64,000 nucleotides of DNA from Victivallales bacterium (GCA_017535315.1 JAFXUD010000034.1:1-64000), one strand, 5' to 3'; positions 35,686-45,599 are shown, counted from the first letter of the stretch. Numbers and translations: made by a program. Notes: generated from the sequence alone by a model not told the origin.

Positions 35686-37170
35686 ATGGCAGAATCACGC
35701 ATTTACACCCAGTTAAAGGGGGCTTTCATCGGTAAAAGCCCGTTGGTTTATGTTTATAGTCCCGAAGAAGTGCGTGTCATGCGTACGCTGACAAGGCTGG
35801 CGGAGGAGTTTGGCGTACCATTGCGCAGTTGGTCCAGCGTGCGTGGACTTGATGGTGCGGGGACGGAGACGATGGAGCCAGTGGCGGCCCTGATGTCCAT
35901 CCTGCAAAGCGGCGAGGATGGAGCCTACGTCTTCAAGGACTTGCCAGCTCATTTCAGCGACCCCAGGGTGGTTCGTGCGCTTCGTGAGGTTTACAATGAT
36001 GGCCAGGCACATGAGAAGCGTGTCGTATTCATCACCAGTCCAGAGTTCAACATACCTGAAACGCTGAAAAAGGAGCTGCACACGCTGGAGATTTCCACGC
36101 CTGATGACGGTGAAATCGCCATTCAACTGCATGATGTTTCCAAGAATAATCCTGATTACACGATTCCAGAGGATGCCATCCATGAAGTCACGCTTGCATT
36201 GAAGGGGCTGACGGAAAACGAAATCGCCTATGTTTTGCATCGGGCATGCCGCATCCCGAACGCCACCAAGGACCAGTTGCTTGACGAGATATTCGCGGAG
36301 AAAAAGAGCGTGGTCAAGAAGTCTGGTTTTCTGGAGTTTTCCCCGCCTCGCTGGGATATCAACAGCCTGGGGGGGCTTGGCAATCTGAAGGAGTGGCTTC
36401 AGAAGCGCTCGCACATGTTTACGCGTGAGGCGCTGGAGGCGGGCGTGCCAATCCCCAAGGGACTGCTTATGATGGGGGTCAGCGGGTGCGGAAAGAGCCT
36501 TGCGGTGAAAACCATCTCCGCGCTTTGGAACATCCCCATGTTCCGCCTGGATATGAACCTTGTATTTTCAGGCATGTACGGCTCTCCTGAAGAGGCGTTT
36601 CACAGGGCCTTGCAGACGATTGAGGCGGTCTCCCCCGCCGTGCTCTGGATAGATGAAATCGAGAATGCGCTGGGGCTGGATGATTCAGGCCAGCGCATCG
36701 CCTCCCACATCTTCTCGTCGTTTCTGACCTGGATGCAGGAAAAGCCGCCGCTGGTCTTCATCGCCGCCACGGCCAACAAGATTCAGGCTCTTCCAGCCGA
36801 GGTTCTTCGAAAGGGGCGTTTTGACGAGGTCTTCTTCTGCGACCTTCCTTCAGGTCCTGAACGTGTTGAAATTATGAAGATCCATCTGCTGAAAAACGGC
36901 GCCAATCCCGATGACTTTGATTTCAAGATGCTACAGATTATGACGGAGGGATGGAACGGCGCTGAAATTGAGCAGGCCATTATCTCAGCACGCACGGAAG
37001 CCTTCTACGAAAACCGCATGTTCACGCAGAGGGACCTTTCCTCCGTCATGGGAAGAATCGTCCCGCTTTCGGATACGATGGAGCAGCAGATTAAGGCCAT
37101 CCGCAGTTGGGCCTTCTCCAGGGCAACCCCTGCGTCAAAGTTCGGAAAGTCTGCTGCCAAGACAAAATAA
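35686..37170 (+). CDS. Ycf46-like AAA+ ATPase
   Basis: 494 residues. A degenerate N-terminal P-loop-like domain (about 1-200, with LAEEFGVPLRSWSSVRGL) is followed by a canonical AAA+ module: Walker A GVSGCGKS (about 262-269), Walker B VLWIDEIE (D323/E324), sensor 1 FIAATAN, and a C-terminal helical lid. This is the plan of the cyanobacterial/plastid Ycf46 family. It lies 8 bp after the PilP-like gene, so it belongs to that operon; it may provide the mechanical ATPase that a PilB would otherwise supply. That role is inferred. Confidence 0.82.
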   Translation: MAESRIYTQLKGAFIGKSPLVYVYSPEEVRVMRTLTRLAEEFGVPLRSWSSVRGLDGAGTETMEPVAALMSILQSGEDGAYVFKDLPAHFSDPRVVRALREVYNDGQAHEKRVVFITSPEFNIPETLKKELHTLEISTPDDGEIAIQLHDVSKNNPDYTIPEDAIHEVTLALKGLTENEIAYVLHRACRIPNATKDQLLDEIFAEKKSVVKKSGFLEFSPPRWDINSLGGLGNLKEWLQKRSHMFTREALEAGVPIPKGLLMMGVSGCGKSLAVKTISALWNIPMFRLDMNLVFSGMYGSPEEAFHRALQTIEAVSPAVLWIDEIENALGLDDSGQRIASHIFSSFLTWMQEKPPLVFIAATANKIQALPAEVLRKGRFDEVFFCDLPSGPERVEIMKIHLLKNGANPDDFDFKMLQIMTEGWNGAEIEQAIISARTEAFYENRMFTQRDLSSVMGRIVPLSDTMEQQIKAIRSWAFSRATPASKFGKSAAKTK

Positions 37171-37185
37171 GAAGGAGATTGATAG

Positions 37186-37761
37186 ATGGATATCGAAAAG
37201 GCATTGTTGGAAAGGCGTACCATTCGCCTCTATCAGCAGAAACCTGTTCCCGTGGAGGATTTGCGCTTCATGATTGATGCGGCACGCCAGACCTCATCGG
37301 CTTCAAATCTGCAGCGTCTGCGTTTCGTGGTGGCCACGTCGCCGTCAGTCGTCAATGAAATGCTGGCCAAAACGGCCTGGGCGGCTTTGGTCAAGCCGCG
37401 TCGCACGCCTGTTGCGGGGGAGACTGGCCCTGCAGCATTCATCGCCGTGACAGTTCCTGCTGGTTTCAACCACATTGTCGCCGCAGATGCTGGGGCCGCC
37501 ATCCAAAGTATGCAACTGGCGGCCTGGAGCAGGGGACTGGGATGCTGCTGGATTGCGTCCATTGACAAGGCTGCCATGAAGCAGATTCTCCGTGTGCCAG
37601 AGGAGAGGGAGGTCCTGTTTGTCGTTTCGGTAGGTTATCCTGCGGAAGCCCCCCGTTCAGAGGAGGTGCATTCCGTTGACCAGCTGGCCTACTATCTAGA
37701 TGAAAGCAACCGTCTCCATGTCCCCAAATTGGCCTTGGAGGAAATCTCCGTCTGGATGTAG
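37186..37761 (+). CDS. nitroreductase family protein
   Basis: 191 residues. The N-terminal LLERRTIRLYQQKPV and SSASNLQRLRF blocks are the FMN-phosphate region of the nitroreductase fold; DAGAAIQSMQLAAWSRGLGC is the central helix motif, and VGYPAE follows. It would use FMN and NAD(P)H in the cytoplasm. It lies 15 bp downstream of the AAA+ gene, so it appears co-transcribed, although no functional link is evident. Confidence 0.88.
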   Translation: MDIEKALLERRTIRLYQQKPVPVEDLRFMIDAARQTSSASNLQRLRFVVATSPSVVNEMLAKTAWAALVKPRRTPVAGETGPAAFIAVTVPAGFNHIVAADAGAAIQSMQLAAWSRGLGCCWIASIDKAAMKQILRVPEEREVLFVVSVGYPAEAPRSEEVHSVDQLAYYLDESNRLHVPKLALEEISVWM

Positions 37762-37835
37762 TTTTGAAGGGAGACAATTGTTTTTTTGTGCGGGTGAAAT
37801 ATATTAGAGAATCATTCATTTAGTATAGGAGTATT

Positions 37836-38549
37836 ATGATGAAAAAGAGTGTTCTGTTATTGTTTGTCTTGTTTGTTGCATCTGCGTTTTGCGGTCAGGT
37901 GAAGTTGATCAATGGCCAGAGTTATGAAGGTGAAGTCAAGCAGGTCAACCAGGTCCTTACCGTCATCAAGGACGGAGCTGTGTTCCAGTTCCCGATGCGG
38001 GAAGTGGCTGAGATAGACGGAAAGGCGGTCGAACGCGAGGCAAATCCAGTGGCACGGATCGCCACCAGCAAGGGGGATATTTTCGTGGAGTTGTTTGAGG
38101 ATGATGCTCCGAACACGGTTGCCAATTTCATCGAATTGGCGGAAAAGGGGTTCTATAAAGGCCACGCCTTCCACCGTGTCATCAAAGGGTTTATGGCGCA
38201 GGGTGGATGCCCTAACTCCAAGCGTGGTGCTGTCGGCAGGCCTGGAACAGGCGGGCCTGGCTATGCCTTTGACGATGAGATATCTTCTCGCCACCATGAC
38301 AGCCGTGGCATCCTCTCAATGGCCAATTCGGGGAAGAATACCAATGGCAGCCAGTTCTTCATCTGCTTCGCGGCTACTCCTTGGCTTGACGGCAAGCACA
38401 CGGTCTTTGGCAAGGTGACCAAGGGGATGGAGGTTCTGGATAAGCTGGAGGCTATTGCAGGCGGAGAGGACAAGCCCAAGGAGGAGGTTCGCTTCAACGT
38501 TGAGATCATCTCCAAGCGCAATCACGAATACAAGGTCAAGAAGAATTGA
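37836..38549 (+). CDS. exported cyclophilin-type peptidyl-prolyl isomerase
   Basis: 237 residues. The signal peptide spans about 1-20 ([14 protein letters not shown]); a small SH3-like stretch follows ([11 protein letters not shown], about 24-66), then the cyclophilin domain (about 68-230) with [13 protein letters not shown] (catalytic Arg), GSQFFICFA and [12 protein letters not shown]. It catalyses proline isomerisation in the periplasm. AGGAG is 4-7 bases before ATG 37836/37839. The gene lies between the AAA+/nitroreductase pair and the lipoprotein, so it may fold envelope components of the cluster. Confidence 0.92.
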   Translation: MMKKSVLLLFVLFVASAFCGQVKLINGQSYEGEVKQVNQVLTVIKDGAVFQFPMREVAEIDGKAVEREANPVARIATSKGDIFVELFEDDAPNTVANFIELAEKGFYKGHAFHRVIKGFMAQGGCPNSKRGAVGRPGTGGPGYAFDDEISSRHHDSRGILSMANSGKNTNGSQFFICFAATPWLDGKHTVFGKVTKGMEVLDKLEAIAGGEDKPKEEVRFNVEIISKRNHEYKVKKN

Positions 38550-38587
38550 TTGTGGCAATGATATTCAAACAGGGAATAACAGTGCGA

Positions 38588-40999
38588 ATGAAGAAGATTG
38601 TGCTTGCCTTGGCATTGCTATCCTCTCCCTTTGTGCTTGTTTCCTGTCTTTCAACTGGCATGCCGCCAGGTTTCCGCAAGATCAATAGTCATGCCAGGGC
38701 CGCATACTCGGCGGATGTCAGCGACAGGGTGGTGTTTTCTGTTTTGACTTGGTACGGGCATGAGTACGGTCCACAGATGTCAGCAGATGTCCGTATGGGC
38801 TATGACGAGCAGTTGAAGGCGACCAACGAGAGTCTTTTCCGAGCTTGGTCAAAAGATGTTTTGGCGTCTTGTTCGCCGTTGGTTCGCCTGAGCAATTCCA
38901 GCATTGAGCTGGTTCCAGGTTGCTTTACACAGACGGCAGAGGTCGATAACAACCTGTCGAAACTGAAGTTGCTGCGTGAACTTGTGGATGTCCCGCTTGC
39001 GTTTGACATCCCCGTTGAAAGTTGCTTGAGTACAGATATCTGGAAAGGTTCAAAGGGTGCGTTCAGAGAGCAGTTTGTTCTCTGGGCAAACTCCAAAAAG
39101 CAGATAACAGTTCCTGACATCGAGGGATTTGACAGGGAGGCTTTCAAGGAGACGCTTGACAAGCTGAAGCTGGTAGTGGAGAACCGCAAGAAGGTTCTGG
39201 CATATTTGGATGCGTTCAGTAAAGCCAAGATGGAAAGCGCCGCCGATTGGAAAAAGGCTTTGCAAGAGGCCACGGCCCTGAAGAATGCGCTACCAGAGGC
39301 AATTGCCTTCGATATCATCGGGGATACCTCGACCTTGATGGAGTTTGAACAGAAGACGGAAACCCTCCCATATGAGTATCTGAATGTCTCCTTGAAGGGA
39401 ATCGCGCAGCAGCTTGACCAGGAAAAGGCGAGGTTGGCCAAGATTGAGCTCAGCACCGATGCTGGCACCTCGAATCTTCTGGAAAAATGTGAAACAGAGA
39501 TTTCGACCCTGCTTCAAGAGGTTTCCAATGACGAACGTTTTTCCCCTTCGCTTGCCAAACTTCAGAAGGAGCTTGAGGAGTTGGTGGCGATTTGTGCGGA
39601 TTTCAGAAGCCAAGTTTGGAAGGACAGGCTGGATGCTCAGGTGAAGCAAGGCTTCTTCTGGGAGGCAAGCCTCCTTTTCAAGGAATTTTGGAATGAACTG
39701 GAAGCCAAAGCCAACAAGGAGTTTGAACTCTATTTCATGGTTTCCACCCAGGGGGATGTCCACAGGCATTTTGCCAGCATCCTTCGCGATAGGCTGCTTG
39801 AAAAGTATTATGACATCCTGCCTCTAGCCTTCAATGAGTACATGAAGAAGGCGGAAACGGCGGCAAACGTTCAGGGAAAATACGGCATCAGCCTTGCATT
39901 TACAACCATGATCCGTGAAATGGCCACCATGCCTAAAGGTGTGGCTCTTTCCGAGGAGCTGACGCAGAAACTTGCCCAGGCGATGGATCTTCGCAAAAAA
40001 ATGGAGGACACCATACGCGAGAAGGTTTTACGCCGAACTATCTTTCTTTCAGACATGACATCTGCGACGCCAGGCATAGGACTGACCTATGGCAAGGACC
40101 TGGAGAATGAGTTGAAGGCGATGCTGGCCTCCTTCGGCATGGCACAGTTGGTTGTATTTCCAGAGCAGCCTGGAACAGCCTCCCAATGGGACTACTTTAC
40201 CTACGATGGACGCGTTGCCAATTTCGACGGCCAGGATATGACGGAACGTCAGACGACGCGTATGCTGCGCATGTTCGGGGAGAGCCGTCGCGTCGCGAAC
40301 CCCTCATACGTCAAGGATGCGGGACGCGATGCCCCGCAGTCCCAGACGGCGACCATGAAGTACATTCAGGAAGAGTCCATGCGCATTATCCATGTCAAGG
40401 AGTTGGAACGACAGGCGCATTTGAGGCTTTTCATGACAATTCGCGGTCCAGGCTTCAGCAATCGCATTGAAATCAATGAGTTTTACAAGAAAATCTTCTA
40501 CATTGAGGAATCCCATCCATTTGCAGATTCCAAGGTGGTGAATCTCCATGAATACTATGACGCCATGAAGGTCGCCCCTGTGACACCTGAGCCTGAACTG
40601 CGATACGACCGAATCTGGACTCCTGGGGAGATACTGGATTGGGCACGCAGGGACAGCCTCAAGGTTGTTGCACTCAAACTTTTCTATTATATTGACGGCT
40701 ATCCGCTTTTCCTTGAGGACAAGGTGCGGAAACTCAAGTCCAATGCCGATGACATTTCCGAGGCCCTGGACTGCATGGCGCACCTTTACATCCTCTGTCA
40801 GACAATTGACGTGGACAGTGACATCAGCAAATTCATCACGGCCAACGAGGCGCCTGTTGCCGCTTCGTATGTGAAAAGCCTTGAGCAACTTCGCCGACAG
40901 CGCAAGAGAATATCCTCCATCAAGCAGCAGTCCCTCCCCAATATGCTGGAAATGACCGATATGCTGTTGCGGCAGTGGCTCGCCAAGAACGAGCAATAG
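38588..40999 (+). CDS. large lipoprotein of unknown function
   Basis: 803 residues. The lipoprotein signal ends in LVSC (Cys at about 20) after a hydrophobic helix. The body is mostly charged helices, with a likely coiled-coil section (about 170-350), and no recognised domain. ATG 38588 starts the signal peptide; a 14-codon longer reading starting at 38546 overlaps the cyclophilin gene. Being the last gene, 38 bp after the cyclophilin, it may provide the outer-membrane-side component of the cluster. A weak terminator overlaps its stop. Confidence 0.75.
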   Translation: MKKIVLALALLSSPFVLVSCLSTGMPPGFRKINSHARAAYSADVSDRVVFSVLTWYGHEYGPQMSADVRMGYDEQLKATNESLFRAWSKDVLASCSPLVRLSNSSIELVPGCFTQTAEVDNNLSKLKLLRELVDVPLAFDIPVESCLSTDIWKGSKGAFREQFVLWANSKKQITVPDIEGFDREAFKETLDKLKLVVENRKKVLAYLDAFSKAKMESAADWKKALQEATALKNALPEAIAFDIIGDTSTLMEFEQKTETLPYEYLNVSLKGIAQQLDQEKARLAKIELSTDAGTSNLLEKCETEISTLLQEVSNDERFSPSLAKLQKELEELVAICADFRSQVWKDRLDAQVKQGFFWEASLLFKEFWNELEAKANKEFELYFMVSTQGDVHRHFASILRDRLLEKYYDILPLAFNEYMKKAETAANVQGKYGISLAFTTMIREMATMPKGVALSEELTQKLAQAMDLRKKMEDTIREKVLRRTIFLSDMTSATPGIGLTYGKDLENELKAMLASFGMAQLVVFPEQPGTASQWDYFTYDGRVANFDGQDMTERQTTRMLRMFGESRRVANPSYVKDAGRDAPQSQTATMKYIQEESMRIIHVKELERQAHLRLFMTIRGPGFSNRIEINEFYKKIFYIEESHPFADSKVVNLHEYYDAMKVAPVTPEPELRYDRIWTPGEILDWARRDSLKVVALKLFYYIDGYPLFLEDKVRKLKSNADDISEALDCMAHLYILCQTIDVDSDISKFITANEAPVAASYVKSLEQLRRQRKRISSIKQQSLPNMLEMTDMLLRQWLAKNEQ

Positions 41000-41017
41000 A
41001 AGTGATTGCTTTTTTTT
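40992..41017 (+). terminator. probable terminator of the PilM-AAA-lipoprotein operon
   Basis: AGCAAT / ATTGCT (6 bp stem, 7-base loop) is followed by a run of eight T. The stem overlaps the TAG stop. Confidence 0.55.
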
Positions 41018-41741
41018 GGGGAAAAAACTTTCTGGAAAGCTGTAATAGATGACAAGATTACTGCGTGGCGGCTATTGTTTGCAATAAGATTCTATAAGGT
41101 TTCAGGCGTGCCCGATGAACACATATGAATGATTGGTTGTTCATTACGGAGAGGTTGTTTTCTCCAGTGTTAAGCTATTTTTCTTAGAAATAAGACATTA
41201 ATCTGTTGCTATTTAGCATTCCGCCATCTGACCAACGCACTAATTTTAGTGTGCAGGACAGATTTATAGTATGCAGGACAGATGACCGAATACAAATCAC
41301 CTCTTTCGACATTTTCGATACGGTCTCGGGTGGCGGGGGCTAAGGCCAGACGACTTTTTTCGCCTCGTGTCTGCAAGGCTTCTGGAATAGCATCCCGATA
41401 TCCCGCACGATGAGGAGATTGATTTGAAAAAGGCGGTTAACGTGGTAGTTTATTGGCGTTCTCGTTACGCTATTTCCCCCAGAAGGTAGTTTGCGGAGGC
41501 CGCGAAGTGGCAGCGCACGGAGTGCGCAACCATGCGTAACCCCAAAAAAGTGCCCGTAAGGGCGCGCAGCGTGGGGGAGGGATGCCCCCTGAACTTAACG
41601 CCCGCAAGGGCGCAACAAAAGACGTTGCAATTACCTACTCTCTTGGGGAACAAAGCGTTTCGTTAATGAAACCCCTATGAATGATAATGTTATATTTCAG
41701 TTTCTCATGAACGAAAAATGATACAAAACAACGAGGTGAAT
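41018..41741. other. 724 bp intergenic region with repeats
   Basis: No gene is seen. It contains a 16 bp imperfect direct repeat AGTGTGCAGGACAGAT / AGTATGCAGGACAGAT (41248-41283, period 20) and several small GC hairpins from 41490 to 41620 (GCGCACGGAGTGCGC, GCCCGTAAGGGC, GCCCGCAAGGGC). A segment from about 41602 to 41656 recurs in the 3-prime end of the following gene. Confidence 0.7.
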
Positions 41742-42155
41742 ATGAACGATTATATTGCTTGTTGCGGACTGGATTGCGAGGCTTGCGAAGCACGTATCGC
41801 GACTTTGAACAATGACGATGCACTGCGCAGGAAAGTCGCGAAATACTGGAGCGAACTGAACAAGGTGGAGATTACGCCTGAAATGATCAACTGCACAGGC
41901 TGTCGCATACAAGGCGTGAAGACACCATATGCTAAATCACTTTGCCCAATTAGAAAGTGCTCCATGGAACATCACTACGAAACATGCGGAAACTGTGGTG
42001 AAATGATTACGTGTCCCAAAGTCGGCATGATTATTGGAAACAATTCAATGGCAAAGGATAATCTGAAAGCACAAGCTTCTGCCTGCAAAGGCGCAACAAA
42101 AACGTTGCCGTTGTGCTCTTTGGGAACAAAGAGTACTGATAACAACCGTCCTTGA
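41742..42155 (+). CDS. DUF3795 family Cys-rich protein
   Basis: 137 residues with ten or more Cys. ACCGLDCEACEA at the N-terminus, INCTGCR and CGNCGEMITCP place it with DUF3795 (putative metal or zinc-binding, function unknown). GAGGTG precedes ATG 41742, better than the in-frame ATG at 41718. The last ~25 codons (from about 42086) derive from a sequence that also occurs upstream at about 41602-41656, so the C-terminus may have been extended by a repeat insertion. Confidence 0.8.
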   Translation: MNDYIACCGLDCEACEARIATLNNDDALRRKVAKYWSELNKVEITPEMINCTGCRIQGVKTPYAKSLCPIRKCSMEHHYETCGNCGEMITCPKVGMIIGNNSMAKDNLKAQASACKGATKTLPLCSLGTKSTDNNRP

Positions 42156-42167
42156 AAGGGGAGAAAG

Positions 42168-45100
42168 ATGAAGAAGATTATTGTATGGCTGTTTCTAACT
42201 CTCTTTTTGCTGTCTGCTGGTGAGTTGCGTTTGCTGGATGCACGAAATTTGAGAATCCACTTTAACGGAATGGAAGTAATCTCCTCGGAGCGATGCAATG
42301 CGCTGGGAGAAAAAGGTTACGTTGACGCACCGCATTTCATGGAAGAGGAGATTGAAGGGGCCAGGGTTTTCAATGCATACGGCGAGGCGGGAAGTTTCAG
42401 GTATCGCCGTGAGATTTCCTGGAAAAACGGTGAGATCGAGGTGAGTGTCCAGACAGTTGCGCCGCCGTATTCCGAGAATATACCAGAAGAGGGAATTGGC
42501 TATAGCATGCTGCTTCCCTGGAAATCCCTTCAAGGCGCGAGTTTTGTGGCCGTAGTAGGGCGTGCACGAGCGACCAGTGAAATCCGAGGCGTCTTTGAAG
42601 ACGACCGTATTGACGAATTGCTCAAAAACAAAATCCAGGCGTTGTTCATTTCTTTCAAAGAAGGGAATGTGGCGATTGACTGCAATCCACGAGGTATCAA
42701 CTGCAGGGGAGATTACGGCCCCAATCATGTTGTGGGCTTGTGGAACGTTTCAAGGCGCGGGGATTTCCTTGAACTTGCCATCCCATATACGCCCAAACTC
42801 TACGGCGGGGACAATGTGGGGAAAGTCGTGATCTACGAGGGAACCTCCGCAAGTTATGATATCAGGCATTCCCATCGGAAATACCCCTATTTCAGTCCTC
42901 TGCTCCCCGAACGGAACTACTCATTTGGCAAGATTCCCTGTGGAAAGGAATACACCCAGGCAGGTAGCCAGGTGTTTCAACCAGAGGCTGCTTTCGGGTG
43001 GAATCACAACAAGCAGTTCTCGTTTGAAACGTTTGGCGAGCGTGGGGCACTCTATGGGGGATTATTGGGTCAAGGGGCTAATTTCTTCCGCATGTCGTCA
43101 CTGCGCAATGGCTTGTATCTATTGACAGTTGCCTGTTCTGCGGGGGAAAAGCTCATTGGTCCTTTTCGTCTGACCTGCAACGGAAAGACCATTGCAGAAG
43201 ACCTGACTGTCGAGGCGAACACGGTCAAGACCATCACGTTTTCTGCGTGGGTGGAAGAAGGCACCGCTGAAATAGGCTTCGAGGGCAATGCCTGGTGCGT
43301 CTCCACGATTGGTGCGCAGTTGCTTCAGACCTGCCATGAAGACTATACCTTCAGGCGTGGCTTCTGGGTCAGTTCCCAGGCCCCGTCCCCATCCGTGATT
43401 CTCCGCAATGAACATTATGCGGAAGAGCCGCACTATGCTGTCAAAATCGACACAATTCCGCGTCATCCTTGGGGGCAGGAGATGGCCTCCCCTCTGAAAC
43501 CTTATACCTTTCCGAGTTGCCATGCGGAATTCGACTCCCCTGGGGAGGATTGGCGTTATGAAGGCGATGTCACCTCCATTGGCGCAGGTAACCAGGGGTA
43601 TCTGGGAGAGATTTCGGACGAGGTTTCGGCCAGGCGCATCATTGAGGAACTCAAGCAGACAAATGCCAAGGTTTTGATGTGCAATGGACTTTTGAGCCGT
43701 CACACCTTCCCCGCGCAGCTGCCACGCGTTAAAAAGGCATTGCAGGAGTTTTCCAGAATGGCCCACGACAACGGAATGTTGATCATGGACCACATCGACT
43801 GCACACTTCTTTGGAACATGGATTCGGGCTTTCGCGTGTTGACCGAGGAGATGGCCATGCTCCAGATGAGCTTGGATACTCATCTTCCCGCCAGAGGCTA
43901 CTGCATCGGCAATGAGGCGTTCATCAATAGATTTCTTGACAAGGTCGAAGAGTATGTGGTCGATTGCAAACTGGATGGAATTATGATAGATGAACTATGC
44001 TATCACGACAGCATGTTCTGCGGCTGCGAGCACTGCCGAAGGCTCTTCTTCGAGGAGACTGGCTGGCGTCTGCCTTTGGATGAGACCAGCGAACACCTGT
44101 ATAACCGTGATTCCATCCTGTGGCGCAAATGGAACGCCTGGCGCCAGAAGCGTGTCGGCGACATCTGGTTTGACCTCAAGACACGAATGAAACGCCACAA
44201 CAAACGCTTCGTCGGCATGGGCTACACGACGCACACTGGTTTGACGACCACATACGGTACCCTGAACCATGGCGTTGCCCTGGAGCAATTGGCCCGCGGG
44301 TGGGACTACATCGGCACGGAAATCATGCCTCGCAACGTCTTTGCCGTCTATCGTGGAGTGGCGGCGTTTCGTCGTCTGAAAAACTACTTCCACCACTCGA
44401 TGGGACTTCCCGTCTTCGGCGAGGTCTATACATCTGGCGACAACTGGAATGTACTCTATTTCGGCTGGGCACTCAACAGTTTGAACGGGCAGTCTTCCTG
44501 GGGAATCAATGCCAGTGCTTCCGTACGCAAGGAGGGTGATGCTGATTTTATGAGGTTTACGGAAAAAGAAGGACGGATGAACCTTCGTCTGGCGAAGACG
44601 CAGAGCAAAGTCGCCACCTATTTTTCACCAATATGCAGGGACTGGCCGCAGTTCTGCTCATACATCGACGGTCTTCTTGGCGGCATACAGATGATGAACG
44701 ACATGCACCTTGAAGTGGATGTCCTGACGAATGTCAATTTCAACGCTGAACGTCTTTCCAAATATGACGTACTTCTCCTTGAAAACACCCTTTGCATCTC
44801 GGACGAGGAGATTGCTGTCGCCCTCGCATTTGCGAAAGCGGGCGGGACGCTGGTTCTGACGCACCGTACGGGGATGAAAGACGGCAACTGTATTGTCAGA
44901 AAGGAATGGCCTTTCAAGGAGTTGTTCAAAGGCTTGGAGCCAACCATGGGTAAAAACCGCCAGTATTCTCTGTTCGAGTTTGACGGCAAAAACTATGAAT
45001 GCGAGGCACCTCTGTTGGGGGTGGCCGTTCGGAAGCCGAAAGGAAATCTCACAGTGAAAGGCAAGGCCCGCCTTGATGACAAGAGTTCTGAAGAAGCCAT

Positions 45101-45599
45101 TTTTTATGAAACTGAATATGGAAAGGGGCGTCTCATCTATACACCTTTTGTCTTTGGACATTCCATCTGGAATGACGAGCAGATGGTTGGCACTGTTTTC
45201 AAAGGTGAGCGACGACCTGTTTGCGAAGCCCTTTTTCAGGCCGTTATAAGTGAATATGCTGGCAATTCCAATGCATGGGAGCCTGGTAATACACCTGAAG
45301 GGGTGCTGACAGGAGTATTTGACGTGTCTGGAAAGAGCGTCATTCATTTCTTGAACGCGACGGGTTCGAAAATCAAGAAAGGGGAGATTGTTCCACCAAA
45401 TCCGCCAGAAGATATGTTCCCTATGTTGCAGGATGACATCCGTTTTGCCATATTCAAGGAGAATGCTGCACAAGCCTATGCTGTTTCCCCCGACTTTTCT
45501 GGTCATCGCTCCCTTCAATTTGAAAGCAAAGATGGAAGAGTAAATGTGGTTTTGCCGAAAGAATTCCTGAAGTCATATACCATTGTTTATGTGGAATAG
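42168..45599 (+). CDS. large secreted glycosidase-like protein
   Basis: 1143 residues. A signal peptide (about 1-18, VWLFLTLFLLSAG) precedes a beta-rich N-terminal half. A TIM-barrel region (about 470-800) has DGIMIDELCYHDS and the Cys-rich CGCEHCRRLFFEETG. Then a class-I-amidotransferase-like domain (about 830-1010, KYDVLLLENTLCISDEEI), as in the trimerisation domain of GH42-type enzymes, and a small C-terminal beta domain. Glycan hydrolysis in the periplasm or outside is likely; the family is not certain. It starts 12 bp after the DUF3795 gene, with AAGGGGAG upstream. Confidence 0.7.
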   Translation: MKKIIVWLFLTLFLLSAGELRLLDARNLRIHFNGMEVISSERCNALGEKGYVDAPHFMEEEIEGARVFNAYGEAGSFRYRREISWKNGEIEVSVQTVAPPYSENIPEEGIGYSMLLPWKSLQGASFVAVVGRARATSEIRGVFEDDRIDELLKNKIQALFISFKEGNVAIDCNPRGINCRGDYGPNHVVGLWNVSRRGDFLELAIPYTPKLYGGDNVGKVVIYEGTSASYDIRHSHRKYPYFSPLLPERNYSFGKIPCGKEYTQAGSQVFQPEAAFGWNHNKQFSFETFGERGALYGGLLGQGANFFRMSSLRNGLYLLTVACSAGEKLIGPFRLTCNGKTIAEDLTVEANTVKTITFSAWVEEGTAEIGFEGNAWCVSTIGAQLLQTCHEDYTFRRGFWVSSQAPSPSVILRNEHYAEEPHYAVKIDTIPRHPWGQEMASPLKPYTFPSCHAEFDSPGEDWRYEGDVTSIGAGNQGYLGEISDEVSARRIIEELKQTNAKVLMCNGLLSRHTFPAQLPRVKKALQEFSRMAHDNGMLIMDHIDCTLLWNMDSGFRVLTEEMAMLQMSLDTHLPARGYCIGNEAFINRFLDKVEEYVVDCKLDGIMIDELCYHDSMFCGCEHCRRLFFEETGWRLPLDETSEHLYNRDSILWRKWNAWRQKRVGDIWFDLKTRMKRHNKRFVGMGYTTHTGLTTTYGTLNHGVALEQLARGWDYIGTEIMPRNVFAVYRGVAAFRRLKNYFHHSMGLPVFGEVYTSGDNWNVLYFGWALNSLNGQSSWGINASASVRKEGDADFMRFTEKEGRMNLRLAKTQSKVATYFSPICRDWPQFCSYIDGLLGGIQMMNDMHLEVDVLTNVNFNAERLSKYDVLLLENTLCISDEEIAVALAFAKAGGTLVLTHRTGMKDGNCIVRKEWPFKELFKGLEPTMGKNRQYSLFEFDGKNYECEAPLLGVAVRKPKGNLTVKGKARLDDKSSEEAIFYETEYGKGRLIYTPFVFGHSIWNDEQMVGTVFKGERRPVCEALFQAVISEYAGNSNAWEPGNTPEGVLTGVFDVSGKSVIHFLNATGSKIKKGEIVPPNPPEDMFPMLQDDIRFAIFKENAAQAYAVSPDFSGHRSLQFESKDGRVNVVLPKEFLKSYTIVYVE

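Noticed and set aside
41018-41741. CRISPR array or tandem repeat locus
   Set aside because: Only two copies of a 16 bp repeat and small hairpins; no regular repeat-spacer structure. No cas gene is in the window.
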